In this document: positions 26,171 through 35,009 of the stretch, piece after piece
How positions within the stretch are numbered: the first letter of the stretch is position 1
How the letters are laid out: every line of letters begins with the position of its first letter
Source: Candidatus Hydrogenedentota bacterium
GTDB lineage: Bacteria; Hydrogenedentota; Hydrogenedentia; Hydrogenedentales; CAITNO01
Assembly (NCBI GenBank): GCA_903893795.1
Contig: CAITNO010000099.1
Span: 110,729 to 174,728, forward strand
Length of the DNA stretch: 64,000 nt
Direction: 5' to 3'
Position numbers and translations under genes: made by a program
Notes under the pieces: model-generated
The model's database searches: none
Told to the model about the DNA's origin: nothing
Seen by the model: the letters and a program-made list of their open reading frames with translations, nothing else

Positions 26171-29100
26171 TCAGGGGGTCAATAGAATAGTGTACTTGGA
26201 ACCAAACACGGTCCTGTCCCTAGCCTCCAGTGCAATCTTTGCAGTTTTAGCGGTGGAGAGGGGGCCGTCAGACAGCACAAGTTCGATGACCTCCTGGTCG
26301 AATTTCTTGAGTGACTTGGGCAGGGGGGTAGCGGTATCGTGGAAGCCCTGGCTGGTTAGGTAAACCGCTCCCGACGGGGAGGGGGCGTCTTGGGGGCAGA
26401 GGAGGGTGGCTTCTCCGAGGTTGGTCACCGTGATGCGGGCACGAATAGGACCCTCCTTGCCGACTTGGACGGTGCCGCCGTTGTGAACCGGAATCCAAGG
26501 GCCTTCCCCGGACTGGATTTCCACCACGTCAAAGAAGGCGTCGAGATACTTTGGGGGATATATGCAGGGACCTGTCAGATTGCCCACGCCCGTAAGCGGA
26601 CAGGTGGCCGAATCCGTGCCGGTGCCTTCGGTTCGCAGACTGGGCGTGCCGCCGTGGTCGATGAGGTTCCAGAAGGCCTGGCCTATTTCCTTATAGACGC
26701 CGCTTAGTCCATTTGTGTATTGGTCGCGGTTGAATGCGAGGGAGTCGGTCACTGCGTGGAGAGGGGGCGCGTCGAGGAATTCCTTGGCGTGACTCCGTAT
26801 AACTTTCGATACGGGACGGTCCGTGCCATCGGGGTTGATAATGCCGTAGTCGCTGTTTTCATTCGTGCGGAAGCCTCCAGGATACCACCACCAGAAGATG
26901 CCGTCCACGCCGCTGCCGACCATCATCTTGTAGAAATCCTCATAGAACTGGGCCTGGTAGGCCAGTTTGTCCGGCGGGGTGGACATGCTGGCCATATCCC
27001 AGGTGTGCACGCCGCCTTCGGCCCAAATCATGGGGATGGCGGGGTTGGCCCAGCGGGCGTATTCACGGGTGAACCAACCGGGCTTCACGCGGTCCCAATC
27101 GCCGATGCGGCCGTAGGCCTCGGGCTCGAGCACATCGACGGCACCGGCCAGATAGGCGAAGTCATAGACGAAGGTGTTTGTCTGGGTGTCCGTGGGGTCA
27201 CTGGCCATGGACATGCGGAAACTCACATGGTGGTTGCTGTCCACGCCGCGTATCATCGTGCGGGCGGCGGAATACTTATCGTATAGCAGCGTGTCCAGGA
27301 ATCTGCGATAGGCGGCCACGTAGGCACTCCATGGCCCCTCATGTCCGATCATCTCCTCGGTGAAGTTCAGAAGCTGTCCGTTCTTGTCCTTGGGCGCTGT
27401 GAAGTTCCAAAGTTTCTCAGCGCTTTCCACGCTTCCAAAACGTTCTTCAATCCATGCCTGCCATGCGGCGTTGAAAGGGTCTCGCTCAACCGGACGGAAC
27501 TGGGGTTCCCAAGCCAGGTCATAGGCGAAAACAGTATCGTTTTCGGCGAGGCGCAGGGCCTTGATCATCTCGCAGGCCTCGGCGGGCGGAGCCTCCATGG
27601 GGGTGCCCGGCCGCAGGGAAACATTCGCTTTCATGCCCAGCCGGTCCATTCGAACCAACAGGTCAATCAAGTTCTGGTCCTGCGTGTAGTCCTTATAGAG
27701 GAACACGCTAAGCGCGTTGAATCCGAGTGAAGCGCAATGCGCAAGGTCGCGCTGGATGACCGTCGGGTCGTACGCCTGGGGGCTCAGCCATTGTTCGAAA
27801 AAGCGCTGGTCTTCGGAGGCCATGCCGGACGAGGGCATGTAGTTTACGCCGTGGGGACGCCAAAGCTTTCCGGCCAGGGAGAAACCGCCGTTCTTGGTGA
27901 CCACAAAATCCGGGTTGGCCTTGGGACGCCACAGGTTGACCTCATGTTTTCCCTGTCCGAGGACGACGCCACCAGAGGAGACCTCGAATTCAACGGTGCA
28001 GCCCGGTTCCTCCCAGTGCTCCGGTGTCCATCGTTTTTCTGTTGAGGCGCGTTCGTTGGGGCCAAGACTAAGCGTGAGTTGTTCTTCGTGAAAAAGCTGG
28101 TTCCCCTGCTTGACGCGGATTGTCCCTTGGACAGGCGGTGCACTCGAATCCCCCTGATTGGCCACGGTCATTCCCAAACGCAGCGACTGACCGTCGAAAT
28201 AGGCATAGTGGTCGGCGCCAACATCAACAAGGGCCAAGGGTGTCTTGAGCCGCTTGGCGACAGATGCAAGGACCTTGCGACCTTCCTGTGAGAGGTACCA
28301 GTTGCGGTCCTCGATGCCGATGGACACCCAGAGGCCGCCCTTGTACGGGCCGTCGGTGTTGGCCATCAGGGCGCCCACGGTGCCGCGCATGTCGCCTTTG
28401 CCCGATTGGGCCACGAGAATGGGCTCCCAGGCCCAACCGCGCTTCTTGTCGTATCCGGGAGCCTGTGGGCGCGGGTGCATGGCGCGGAGTTCCCCCTGGG
28501 GAAGGTTTAGAGAGCCGTCGCCGGCGAAGCCCGTAGAAAGGAGTTGTGACACGTCCTGCGGCGCGAAGAACTTGTAGCCGGGGGAGAGGGTTTCCATTGG
28601 GGGGACGGTGTATCCGCTGAACGCCTTCCGGTATTTCTCCTCCAGTTTGGCGGCAAACACCGGGCCGATTTCATACTTCAGGTCCCGGTCGGCGTAGCCG
28701 GTGTGGGTGAAGGCAAGGGTGGTGCCCAAGCGGCCCGCGTTCTGGAAGTTGAACCGTGTGTCCTTGCGCTGAGGAACGCTTTCCCAATAGTGAAAGTCGT
28801 CCGCAGTCAGGGCATACTGCGTCCACTCCTTGGCCAGGGGAACCACTGCGATCCACCGCGACCCGTCACGCTCTTCCCATTCCATGGCAAGGTGGGTGGC
28901 GCCGCTGATTCTTCGGGCGGAAAAGACCACGAGCTGGTCATCCGGGGCAAAGGGACTCTGTTCATATTTCTTGAGAATGGAATCCCATCCGTCCAGCCGC
29001 GTGATCTCAGCGCGCAATGCACGCTGCCCCGCCTCTGGCCCCTGCTCGGCAATGTCGTACTTGCCCTGCAATTCCGTGCTGCGATAGGCCCGGGCCCATT

Positions 29101-29563
29101 TCGACAGGTCTTCGGTGCTCCAGTCCACCAGGGCGTGTTTCTCCGCATGCTGCGCGTATTGCCTGCGAAAGTCGGACACGGGCGACCATTTGCCGTCTGC
29201 CTGCACCAGCAATTCACGCCATGCGGGCGTGTTCAGCGCCACCAAACGTCCGCCGGCGCGGAGAAAGCCCTGAACAGGTTCAATGCTGACCAGTGGAAGG
29301 CGCCCCGCATCGGGCAGCACGAGCACGGTTTCCTTTGGCAGGGTAAGTTTCGAGGGATCGCACAAGTCCTCGGCGGCCAGGTGCTCGACGGCATAACCTT
29401 CCTGGGTGAACTGGTTCGCCAGGGCTGACTCATAGTCCTTCGATGTTCCGTCGAAATTCGGCGAATAGACCAGCGCCCTGGTTGTGTCTGCGGCATTTGC
29501 GGCCAGCAGGGGCAGGGCGCAACAGGCAAGGCACAGGGCGAGGGAAGACGCGTTACGGTGCAT
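26171..29563 (-). CDS. large secreted glycosidase-like protein (clan GH-A-like barrel)
   Basis: 1,130 residues with a signal peptide (ALPLLAANA). The N-terminal third (about 30-450) looks like a glutamine-amidotransferase-like/beta-rich region (VLVLPDAGRLPLVS, GYAVEHLAAEDL). From about 570 there is a TIM-barrel-like part that opens GFSLAGKLWRPHGVNYMP. Candidate acid/base Glu686 is in YDLAWEPQF and candidate nucleophile Glu849 in MIWAEGGVHTWD, as in GH5/GH42-type enzymes. A beta domain closes the protein. The family and substrate are inferred; identity beyond 'GH-A-like' is not claimed. GGAG 8 nt before the ATG. Monocistronic, upstream of the tRNA-Arg gene in the opposite orientation. Confidence 0.72.
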   Translation of the reverse strand: MHRNASSLALCLACCALPLLAANAADTTRALVYSPNFDGTSKDYESALANQFTQEGYAVEHLAAEDLCDPSKLTLPKETVLVLPDAGRLPLVSIEPVQGFLRAGGRLVALNTPAWRELLVQADGKWSPVSDFRRQYAQHAEKHALVDWSTEDLSKWARAYRSTELQGKYDIAEQGPEAGQRALRAEITRLDGWDSILKKYEQSPFAPDDQLVVFSARRISGATHLAMEWEERDGSRWIAVVPLAKEWTQYALTADDFHYWESVPQRKDTRFNFQNAGRLGTTLAFTHTGYADRDLKYEIGPVFAAKLEEKYRKAFSGYTVPPMETLSPGYKFFAPQDVSQLLSTGFAGDGSLNLPQGELRAMHPRPQAPGYDKKRGWAWEPILVAQSGKGDMRGTVGALMANTDGPYKGGLWVSIGIEDRNWYLSQEGRKVLASVAKRLKTPLALVDVGADHYAYFDGQSLRLGMTVANQGDSSAPPVQGTIRVKQGNQLFHEEQLTLSLGPNERASTEKRWTPEHWEEPGCTVEFEVSSGGVVLGQGKHEVNLWRPKANPDFVVTKNGGFSLAGKLWRPHGVNYMPSSGMASEDQRFFEQWLSPQAYDPTVIQRDLAHCASLGFNALSVFLYKDYTQDQNLIDLLVRMDRLGMKANVSLRPGTPMEAPPAEACEMIKALRLAENDTVFAYDLAWEPQFRPVERDPFNAAWQAWIEERFGSVESAEKLWNFTAPKDKNGQLLNFTEEMIGHEGPWSAYVAAYRRFLDTLLYDKYSAARTMIRGVDSNHHVSFRMSMASDPTDTQTNTFVYDFAYLAGAVDVLEPEAYGRIGDWDRVKPGWFTREYARWANPAIPMIWAEGGVHTWDMASMSTPPDKLAYQAQFYEDFYKMMVGSGVDGIFWWWYPGGFRTNENSDYGIINPDGTDRPVSKVIRSHAKEFLDAPPLHAVTDSLAFNRDQYTNGLSGVYKEIGQAFWNLIDHGGTPSLRTEGTGTDSATCPLTGVGNLTGPCIYPPKYLDAFFDVVEIQSGEGPWIPVHNGGTVQVGKEGPIRARITVTNLGEATLLCPQDAPSPSGAVYLTSQGFHDTATPLPKSLKKFDQEVIELVLSDGPLSTAKTAKIALEARDRTVFGSKYTILLTP

Positions 29564-29647
29564 GAGGGAAACTCCGGGTATTGAACTGTGGACCAAGCTC
29601 GGGAGATATCAAAGCACGCCTGTCGAGGCAATGCAACTTTCGCGCCG

Positions 29648-29678
29648 TTGGACTGATGCGGGGATGGTGTGCTAAGAT
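29648..29678 (+). promoter_or_regulatory. candidate promoter of the tRNA-Arg gene
   Basis: TTGGAC (29648-29653) and an extended -10, TGC-TAAGAT (29670-29678). The tRNA begins 14 bp after the -10. The 19-bp spacer is long, but the TGn extension compensates. Confidence 0.4.
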
Positions 29679-29691
29679 CCAATCTCTTAGT

Positions 29692-29768
29692 GCGCCCATA
29701 GCTCAGCTGGATAGAGCGCTTGCCTCCGGAGCAAGAGGCCACAGGTTCGAATCCTGTTGGGCGCGCCA
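29692..29768 (+). tRNA. tRNA-Arg (anticodon CCG)
   Basis: 77 nt, complete cloverleaf: acceptor GCGCCCA / TGGGCGC, D arm GCTC...GAGC, anticodon stem CTTGC/GCAAG with loop CTCCGGA (anticodon CCG, reads CGG), T arm ACAGG-TTCGAAT-CCTGT, discriminator G and an encoded CCA. Its 3' part from 29717 lies inside the attachment repeat of the mobile element, so this sequence is the one restored by element integration. Confidence 0.97.
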
Positions 29769-31430
29769 TTTTTCTCTTCCGCCATCCTGTGCCATGTTGC
29801 GAATACCCCGGTCAATAGGGCACGAAACGGATGTATCCCCCTTGTCACCCTTCACGTCTACAGAATCGTGTCTTGTGCCAAGATTAGCCTGTTTGTGAGA
29901 GGAAAAGCCGATTCTTAGGGCAACCGTTGGGGCAACGGAATTTCCGCTCTGTGCGGCAAGCTGCACGGGCATGCAAGACGCGCCGAGAGATGGCAACGCA
30001 TTTACCGCCCCGGCCACATCCAACAGGCCAAGGTGTGTGTAGACGTTCGCCGTCAATTTCGGGTCACTGTGCCGCATGGCCCGCTGCGCAACCTGCAATG
30101 ATACGCCGGATTTTGCCAGCAATGTGCCAAACGTGTGCCGCAGTGCATGCACGTCGATGACGCGGCCGGCAGAGTCTCGGGTGTCAATTCTCTTGACCTC
30201 AATATTGTTGCCGTCCTTGTCTTTCTTCCTGCTCTTCACTGTAACTGCTATGGCAAGTTCTGCGGCCAGCGCGTCGGCCTTGAAAACCTTGTTCATGTTC
30301 TTCGGTATGTCGAACAGCGGTTCACCGTCCAAGGCGCCGGGAAACGCCACGATGGACGCGCTGTGCTGCCCTGTGAGACGCGCACGGCGTTCGGTGATGT
30401 ACTCTTTCAGTTCGGGCACAAAGTCGGCGGCTACGGGAATCTGTGAGCCCTGCCGGTTCTTCTCATTGCGGGCTTGCAGAATCAGGTGCGGTGTCTCCGC
30501 GTCGAGATTCACCGCGCCCAAGGTGATGCTTCGCAATTCGCCCAGACGGAGCCCGGTCAATGCGGCCGTCTTGTATGCAGTGGCATGGACGGCGCCTTTC
30601 CACCGCAGGGCGTCTTTCGTCTTGTCGGTCGGGTCCGCACCCGGCTTGCCCTTGTCCGCGCCCCGGTTCAGTTTCTCCGCTTCCATCAGGGGGCGGTTGC
30701 GCGCGGCTTTGAAGAGCGCGGTCAGTTCCTCCGGGGTCAATGCCCGTCGCGGCCGCTTCTGGTCTGCATGGGCGTCGCGCTTCGAAAGCCCCGCGAAGGG
30801 GTTCTTATTCAGCCGCCCGTGTTTCATCAGCCACTTGGCAAAGCCAGCCCATGCGTTAATCGTCTTGTTGTGGGTGACGGCGCCCATGACGGTCTCGGGC
30901 CGGTCCTGTTCCTTGGGCGTGGTGGCCTGTTTGTCGAGCCATGCCGAAAGGGCGGACCCGGACAGGTTGCGCAGGGACTTCCAACCCAGGGCGGCGGCGG
31001 TGTTGTCGAGGTACAGGCGGACGTTGTAACTGTGCTGCCCGGACAACCCAAGGGCTTTCATGTGGTTCTCATAGTCCGCTATGGCGGCCGACACGGCCCC
31101 GGCCATCTTCTTGGACACATCCAGTTCGCTTTGCGTGGCGATGCCAGCCTTTACCCGGTCCTGCTCGGCAGTCAGTGCGGCCAGCTTCGCCAACGCTGCG
31201 CCTTTGTCGGTGCAACCGGTTGGCCGTTCGACGGAATGACCGGCGGCGGTCGTGAATTTGGCGTACCATGTCGAGGACTCGACCACAACCCGACCAGCGG
31301 CATTGACGCGCCCCGTCTGCATCTTGCCGTTGCGGTCTTTCCATCGGGCGTGGGTGACACCCTTCTTGGTGAACGTCTCCGCACCGTCCGGCATGTCGCG
31401 AGTGGTGGATTTCTTTTTCAGGCTTGCCAT
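29703..31430 (-). CDS. int: tyrosine recombinase (integrase), reading through attL
   Basis: 575 residues in the integrated state. SAM-like N-terminal DNA-binding region about 105-205, catalytic domain from about 230. Catalytic residues: Arg295 (TGLRLGEL), His428-x-x-Arg431 (HALRHTFG), His454 (RHSDP) and the nucleophile Tyr464 (TANVYTHL). The ATG at 31430 lies 1 bp after the stop of the small regulator gene. After Tyr464 come about 90 unusual residues, then the antisense of the tRNA 3' part (WRAQQDSNLWPLAPEAS) and the host-encoded ending ALSS. In the excised circle the same frame continues past the core for 66 residues instead (38987-39186), giving 637 residues. Confidence 0.93.
   Translation of the reverse strand: MASLKKKSTTRDMPDGAETFTKKGVTHARWKDRNGKMQTGRVNAAGRVVVESSTWYAKFTTAAGHSVERPTGCTDKGAALAKLAALTAEQDRVKAGIATQSELDVSKKMAGAVSAAIADYENHMKALGLSGQHSYNVRLYLDNTAAALGWKSLRNLSGSALSAWLDKQATTPKEQDRPETVMGAVTHNKTINAWAGFAKWLMKHGRLNKNPFAGLSKRDAHADQKRPRRALTPEELTALFKAARNRPLMEAEKLNRGADKGKPGADPTDKTKDALRWKGAVHATAYKTAALTGLRLGELRSITLGAVNLDAETPHLILQARNEKNRQGSQIPVAADFVPELKEYITERRARLTGQHSASIVAFPGALDGEPLFDIPKNMNKVFKADALAAELAIAVTVKSRKKDKDGNNIEVKRIDTRDSAGRVIDVHALRHTFGTLLAKSGVSLQVAQRAMRHSDPKLTANVYTHLGLLDVAGAVNALPSLGASCMPVQLAAQSGNSVAPTVALRIGFSSHKQANLGTRHDSVDVKGDKGDTSVSCPIDRGIRNMAQDGGREKWRAQQDSNLWPLAPEASALSS
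29717..29770 (+). repeat. attL (54-bp attachment core)
   Basis: Identical over 54 bp to 39187-39240. Begins in the anticodon arm of tRNA-Arg and runs 2 bp past the CCA. The flanking bases differ on both sides (G versus T to the left, T versus C to the right). Confidence 0.95.
29918..29936 (+). promoter_or_regulatory. candidate P'-arm integrase/Xis binding site
   Basis: GGGCAACCGTTGGGGCAAC: two GGGCAAC copies 12 bp apart, 147 bp inside attL. 18 of 19 bases match 39114-39132 next to attR. Both copies lie in the integrase reading frame but in different codon phases, so the match is conserved at the DNA level. Confidence 0.55.
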
Positions 31431-31431
31431 G

Positions 31432-31647
31432 TTACTTGTCCCCCTGGGTCTTGTGCCGCAGTTCCAGCCCGAGATAATCGGCCAGTACATCAATCAGGTC
31501 GCTTGTAATGGTCTTCTGGGTTCTATTCAGCCAGCGCAGCATACTGATGCGCCCCGTCTCTCCGATGCCGGACTCTTTGGCAATCAGGTAGCCGGACTTG
31601 CCAGAATCGGCAATCGCTTTCCGAAGTTGGTCACTAACCTTGCTCAT
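31432..31647 (-). CDS. small XRE-like helix-turn-helix regulator of the element
   Basis: 71 residues: SDQLRKAIADSGKSGYLIAKESGI...ISMLRWLNRTQ... DLIDVLADYLGLEL, the layout of a Cro/C1-type HTH domain. It stops 1 bp before int and is driven by a TTGACA-17 bp-TAATAT promoter whose -10 ends 7 bp before the ATG, so a leaderless mRNA is likely. A natural candidate for controlling int expression and element quiescence. Longer frame upstream to 31713 is discarded because it contains the promoter. Confidence 0.75.
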   Translation of the reverse strand: MSKVSDQLRKAIADSGKSGYLIAKESGIGETGRISMLRWLNRTQKTITSDLIDVLADYLGLELRHKTQGDK

Positions 31648-31654
31648 GTAACTT

Positions 31655-31683
31655 ATATTACCTAATCCGTTCCCGTTTGTCAA
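31655..31683 (-). promoter_or_regulatory. strong sigma70 promoter for regulator and integrase
   Basis: On the minus strand TTGACA (31678-31683), 17 bp, TAATAT (31655-31660). Predicted start of transcription is at or next to the start codon at 31647. Confidence 0.7.
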
Positions 31684-31874
31684 GGGGGTTCCGGAGATTG
31701 GGTTTTCGGTCATGTCTTATACTCCTGTGCGCCGTCGCGAGTTATATTTCCAAGGGGTGTATCTTCGCCGCGACCGGCTTCACCGCGGCCGTGCGTGTGC
31801 GCGGGGAGGTATTGTGACGAATATGGTCATGATTGACATGTTTTGGTATCCCGGCGCATGGGTTGTTGGTGTCC

Positions 31875-32027
31875 ACCCGTACAGAGTCGGAATACAAACC
31901 GAACATACCCCCACAGCGGGGAGGGAGTGGGAACCCGTACAGTTCCCTCCCCCCCCCGTAGGGGGTACGGGTTGTACGGGTTGTTTGAACCGGTACTGGT
32001 ACGTGTTGTGTACGGGCGGTACGGGTT
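31875..32027 (+). repeat. iteron-like 9-bp repeats GTACGGGTT (candidate replication origin)
   Basis: GTACGGGTT at 31965-31973, 31974-31982 and 32019-32027, and GTACGGGCG at 32010-32018: all in the same 9-bp register. Inverted copies AACCCGTAC at 31932-31940 and ACCCGTAC at 31875-31882. A CCCCCCCGTAGGGGG palindrome-like block (31951-31965) sits between. The array fills the gene-free gap (31648-32030) between the regulator gene and the end of the helicase gene, a usual site for an iteron origin. Confidence 0.6.
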
Positions 32028-32030
32028 GCC

Positions 32031-33848
32031 TCATAATTGGCAATCCTCGTCCATTTCAGATACCAAGACGGGCGCCAGCACTTCGCGTCTGCCGTCCTTC
32101 ACCTTGGCAATTCGGCCATCGTCACACATGGACTTGAGACACGCCAGCCTGTCGATTCTCGTTACGTTCCGGCCAGCCCGAATATTCAAGGCGACAATGA
32201 ACGCGTCCCCCCGCTCTATAGCCTCCTTGTTGCCCTTGGGCCATGCCTCCTGCATCGTTACCGGACATTCACGCAAAGCCTGTAACACCACGTCGGCGAT
32301 ACCGGCCATGCGTTCCTGTAGTGCCCGCTGTTTGCATTCGGCATAGTTGATCGGTTTCAGCACTCCGGCGAATTGGGGTTCAATGCACCGTTGCAGATAA
32401 ACCGGCGGGGCCAGCGCGGAATAGTTGCTCTTGGTCATTTCCAAGACAACCGTGATCCGCGCATCGTCTCCAAGGTTCTTGGTTTCGTCCTTCGTGTCTG
32501 GCGGTCGTAATGCCAGCACTTGGCGGGAAGCGTCCATCCAAGCGGACGCGCCGCGGGCAGTGGTGGACAACATCCGTTCGGCTTTCGATGTATGGGCGCA
32601 CACCAGCAGGGCGGCGCCGGGCGGCATGGCGGCCCGCAGTAATCCGATGACAGCCTGTGCTGCCTCGTTGCTGCCCTCCTCGACAACACCGCCCAACAGC
32701 CCAGCCAGCGGATCGGCAATGACCAGGCGCGGCCGGAACTCGGCCAGTTCATCGGCCAGCCGTTTCAGGTCCGGCGACTCTGCCAGCATTCCATCCCGTG
32801 CCACAGCGCAGACGGCGAACGCGGGCAAACAGAAGAACCGCACATTCCGGGCCACGGCCAGCACGTCGCGGGTGTCATACTCCAGACTGAACGCGCGGGC
32901 GACACGCTGCAATCGCCGTTGCACTTCCTGAATGTCATCCTCAAGGGCCAGCACTGCCACACGGGACGGCCCGGCGGTCGGCTCGAAACACGACAGCAGA
33001 GTCCGACCCGTCGCGACGGACGCGGCCAGTTCAAGGGACAACATGCTCTTGCCGGTGCCGCCGGTCGCCACCAGCAGGGACACCGCGTCCAACGGCAACG
33101 CCCCCCGGAACACAAATTCACGCGGGGGAATGCTGGCGGTCAACCAGTCATCGGGCAAGTGTTCGCCCATGGGTTCGGTCGGTGGCGGCGCGGGCACGTC
33201 CTGCATGGCCCCGTCCAGCAGCTTCCAGAGCGCGGCGGAGTCGGGCACGTCGCCCATGTTCACGAGGTCTGCGGCGTCGCCCTTGTCGGGCAGGTCCAGC
33301 ACGTCTGGGTCAACGCGACGGTGCGCGCGGGCCAGCCGTTCGGCCAGCGCGTTCATGGCGTCCGCTCCGTTCTTTCTTTCGGGCGTCTCGGGATCGTTGT
33401 CTGCCCAAAGAATCACGTCCAGTCCGTCCAACGGCGACAGGTCAACCGATGCGGCGGAATCCTTGCCCGGCAATCCGACCGCGGCGGCACCGATGCTGTG
33501 CAGCGCGGCGGCGGCTTTCTCGCCCTCGACAATGAAACAAGATTCACCTGGCCGGACGCTCTGCAAACCGTATAGCCCGGCCTTGTGGGTCTGCTTGGTT
33601 GCTTTGTCCTGTAGCCCGAACACCCATACGTCATCCGCTTTGCCGTGAAGCCAAAGCATCGTTTTCTTGGGCTTGCCGGTCTTCTGGTCAACGGGTCCGT
33701 CGTAACGGGCTTTCAAGAGCGGGGGAACGTTGCCGGTCGCCGGATAGGTCCATGCGCCTGCAAAGCGATATGCGCCCTTGTTCTCAGGAATGTCGCCGTG
33801 CCGGTCGGCGGGTGGCATGTCGGCAAAGTGCGGATTGTCTGTGCTCAT
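32031..33848 (-). CDS. Toprim plus RepA-type hexameric helicase (replication protein)
   Basis: 605 residues. A Toprim domain at about 100-195 has IVEGEKAA (Glu108, Glu110) and the DxD Asp150-Asp152 (LWADNDPE). A RecA-like AAA domain at about 240-450 has Walker A TGGTGKSM (262-269) and Walker B RLVIADPLAG, as in RepA/gp4-type helicases of plasmids and phages. The primase and helicase functions are completed by the separately coded CHC2 zinc finger immediately upstream (4-bp overlap). The C-terminal 150 residues are a helical tail of unknown role. Replicates the excised element, by inference. Confidence 0.88.
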   Translation of the reverse strand: MSTDNPHFADMPPADRHGDIPENKGAYRFAGAWTYPATGNVPPLLKARYDGPVDQKTGKPKKTMLWLHGKADDVWVFGLQDKATKQTHKAGLYGLQSVRPGESCFIVEGEKAAAALHSIGAAAVGLPGKDSAASVDLSPLDGLDVILWADNDPETPERKNGADAMNALAERLARAHRRVDPDVLDLPDKGDAADLVNMGDVPDSAALWKLLDGAMQDVPAPPPTEPMGEHLPDDWLTASIPPREFVFRGALPLDAVSLLVATGGTGKSMLSLELAASVATGRTLLSCFEPTAGPSRVAVLALEDDIQEVQRRLQRVARAFSLEYDTRDVLAVARNVRFFCLPAFAVCAVARDGMLAESPDLKRLADELAEFRPRLVIADPLAGLLGGVVEEGSNEAAQAVIGLLRAAMPPGAALLVCAHTSKAERMLSTTARGASAWMDASRQVLALRPPDTKDETKNLGDDARITVVLEMTKSNYSALAPPVYLQRCIEPQFAGVLKPINYAECKQRALQERMAGIADVVLQALRECPVTMQEAWPKGNKEAIERGDAFIVALNIRAGRNVTRIDRLACLKSMCDDGRIAKVKDGRREVLAPVLVSEMDEDCQL

Positions 33849-34195
33849 TGGTAGCCCTCCAACGCTTTCAGCGCGTCCGCGAAATTCAGCCCATTACGCT
33901 GCATCAGGAATCCGATACCGTCGCCGTGCGCTTCGCAGACAGGGCACCAGTACCGGCCCTCCTTGACGTTCACACGCAAAGACGGGTGTCTGTCATCGTG
34001 GAAACAGCAGCGCACCGATCGCCACGAGCCATGGCCCCGGAGTTCCCCGAGTTCGGCGGTGAAAAAACTCTGCCAGTCCGTCGCAGCCTTGACTTGCTCG
34101 GCTGTGCGCTCGGGCCGGTGGTGGTCACGGCGCGGCGCGTTGAATCGGAACGGGCGGTAGACGGCGCGGGGCCGATGGAGTTGTGATCTGGTCAT
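33845..34195 (-). CDS. CHC2 zinc-finger primase component
   Basis: 116 residues. The zinc ligands of DnaG-type primases are present: Cys63, His66 (CCFHDDRHPSLRV) and Cys84, Cys87 (YWCPVCEAHGD), followed by the conserved GDGIGFLMQRNGLNFADAL. It lacks the Toprim part, which is supplied by the next gene; together they form a split primase-helicase. 4-bp overlaps at both ends. Confidence 0.88.
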   Translation of the reverse strand: MTRSQLHRPRAVYRPFRFNAPRRDHHRPERTAEQVKAATDWQSFFTAELGELRGHGSWRSVRCCFHDDRHPSLRVNVKEGRYWCPVCEAHGDGIGFLMQRNGLNFADALKALEGYQ

Positions 34196-34818
34196 GACTC
34201 ACCCCTCCTGTGAAACAGCGTCACGGCGTTCCGTGTGCGGCGTTCCACCCGACAGGTGCCGGTCTTGCCGATGGTGGCGGCCCAGTCCAGTGAAAAGGCT
34301 TCTCCGGGCGTTGCCATGCCGATGCTGTGGCAGAAGTCCGTGAATTCCCGTCGCCGTACCGGACTGCTTGCGGAGGTGAAACTCTCGACTCCGCGCCCTA
34401 TCAAGTTCCCTTGCGGATCGAGGTAGGCCAGCCGTACAACGGCCACGGCGGATGCTCCGATCAGTTCCACCCCCTCGACGCGGAAAGAGTACAGACCGGG
34501 CGGATGTATGCCCGGCTTTGTCTCATCTGTAGGTGTTGTGGTGTGGCCCTTGTGAAGAAAATCACCACAACCTTCATAGCATGACGCACGGAGCGGAAAT
34601 ATATCCCGGTCGTAGTCCCATCTACCGGCCCTTGGCTGTATCAGACGCGGGGCATGCCGTTTGCAGACACCTTCCCGCATGTCATCAAACATAACCGGGT
34701 CTGGTTCACCTTGGAAGTACTGGCAATCGGCGCATGTGATACGATGCGCGTGTTCGATCTGTTCTTGCCTCGCGTGACCGTTGCCGCGGTTGCCGGGGCG
34801 TTCGTTTTTGTAGTTCAT
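34192..34818 (-). CDS. unknown element protein with Cys clusters
   Basis: 208 residues. N-terminal half has CADCQYFQG, GVCKRHAP and CYEGC, spaced like a small zinc-binding domain often seen in phage proteins. The C-terminal half (about 120-205) is beta-rich (RLAYLDPQGNLIGRG, TGTCRVERRTRN) and reminiscent of phage single-strand-DNA-binding/DUF669-type domains; this is a suggestion only. The ATG at 34818 has GAGGAGGG upstream and overlaps the previous stop as ATGA. Confidence 0.7.
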   Translation of the reverse strand: MNYKNERPGNRGNGHARQEQIEHAHRITCADCQYFQGEPDPVMFDDMREGVCKRHAPRLIQPRAGRWDYDRDIFPLRASCYEGCGDFLHKGHTTTPTDETKPGIHPPGLYSFRVEGVELIGASAVAVVRLAYLDPQGNLIGRGVESFTSASSPVRRREFTDFCHSIGMATPGEAFSLDWAATIGKTGTCRVERRTRNAVTLFHRRGES

Positions 34819-35009
34819 GCCGTTGCCCTCCTCTTTCTGTCGGTCATCGCCTGTTGCTTCCACTTCTCAAGGTCCGCGATGTGGTAGAAGCTCACACCGC
34901 ATACCCGGCGCATTGGGGGCAGCGGGTGATTCTGCGCAAGGTCAGCGATCTGCGTCTCGGGCAGCCCGAGTGCCTCGGGGATCTCTTCGCGAAATAGTAA
35001 CCTCTTCAT
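34815..35009 (-). CDS. AlpA-like small HTH protein
   Basis: 64 residues: MKRLLFREEIPEALGLPETQ followed by MRRVCGVSFYHIADLEKW, the winged-helix pattern of AlpA/excisionase-type proteins (HTH followed by a short wing and a Trp-containing helix). Overlaps its neighbours by 4 bp on each side. It could be the excisionase or the activator of the replication operon. Confidence 0.75.
   Translation of the reverse strand: MKRLLFREEIPEALGLPETQIADLAQNHPLPPMRRVCGVSFYHIADLEKWKQQAMTDRKRRATA

Noticed and set aside
31712..32137. Plus-strand ORF with GTGCTG-type peptide repeats
   Set aside because: The repeats come from the 9-bp iteron-like array, a multiple of 3, so the frame stays open by chance.
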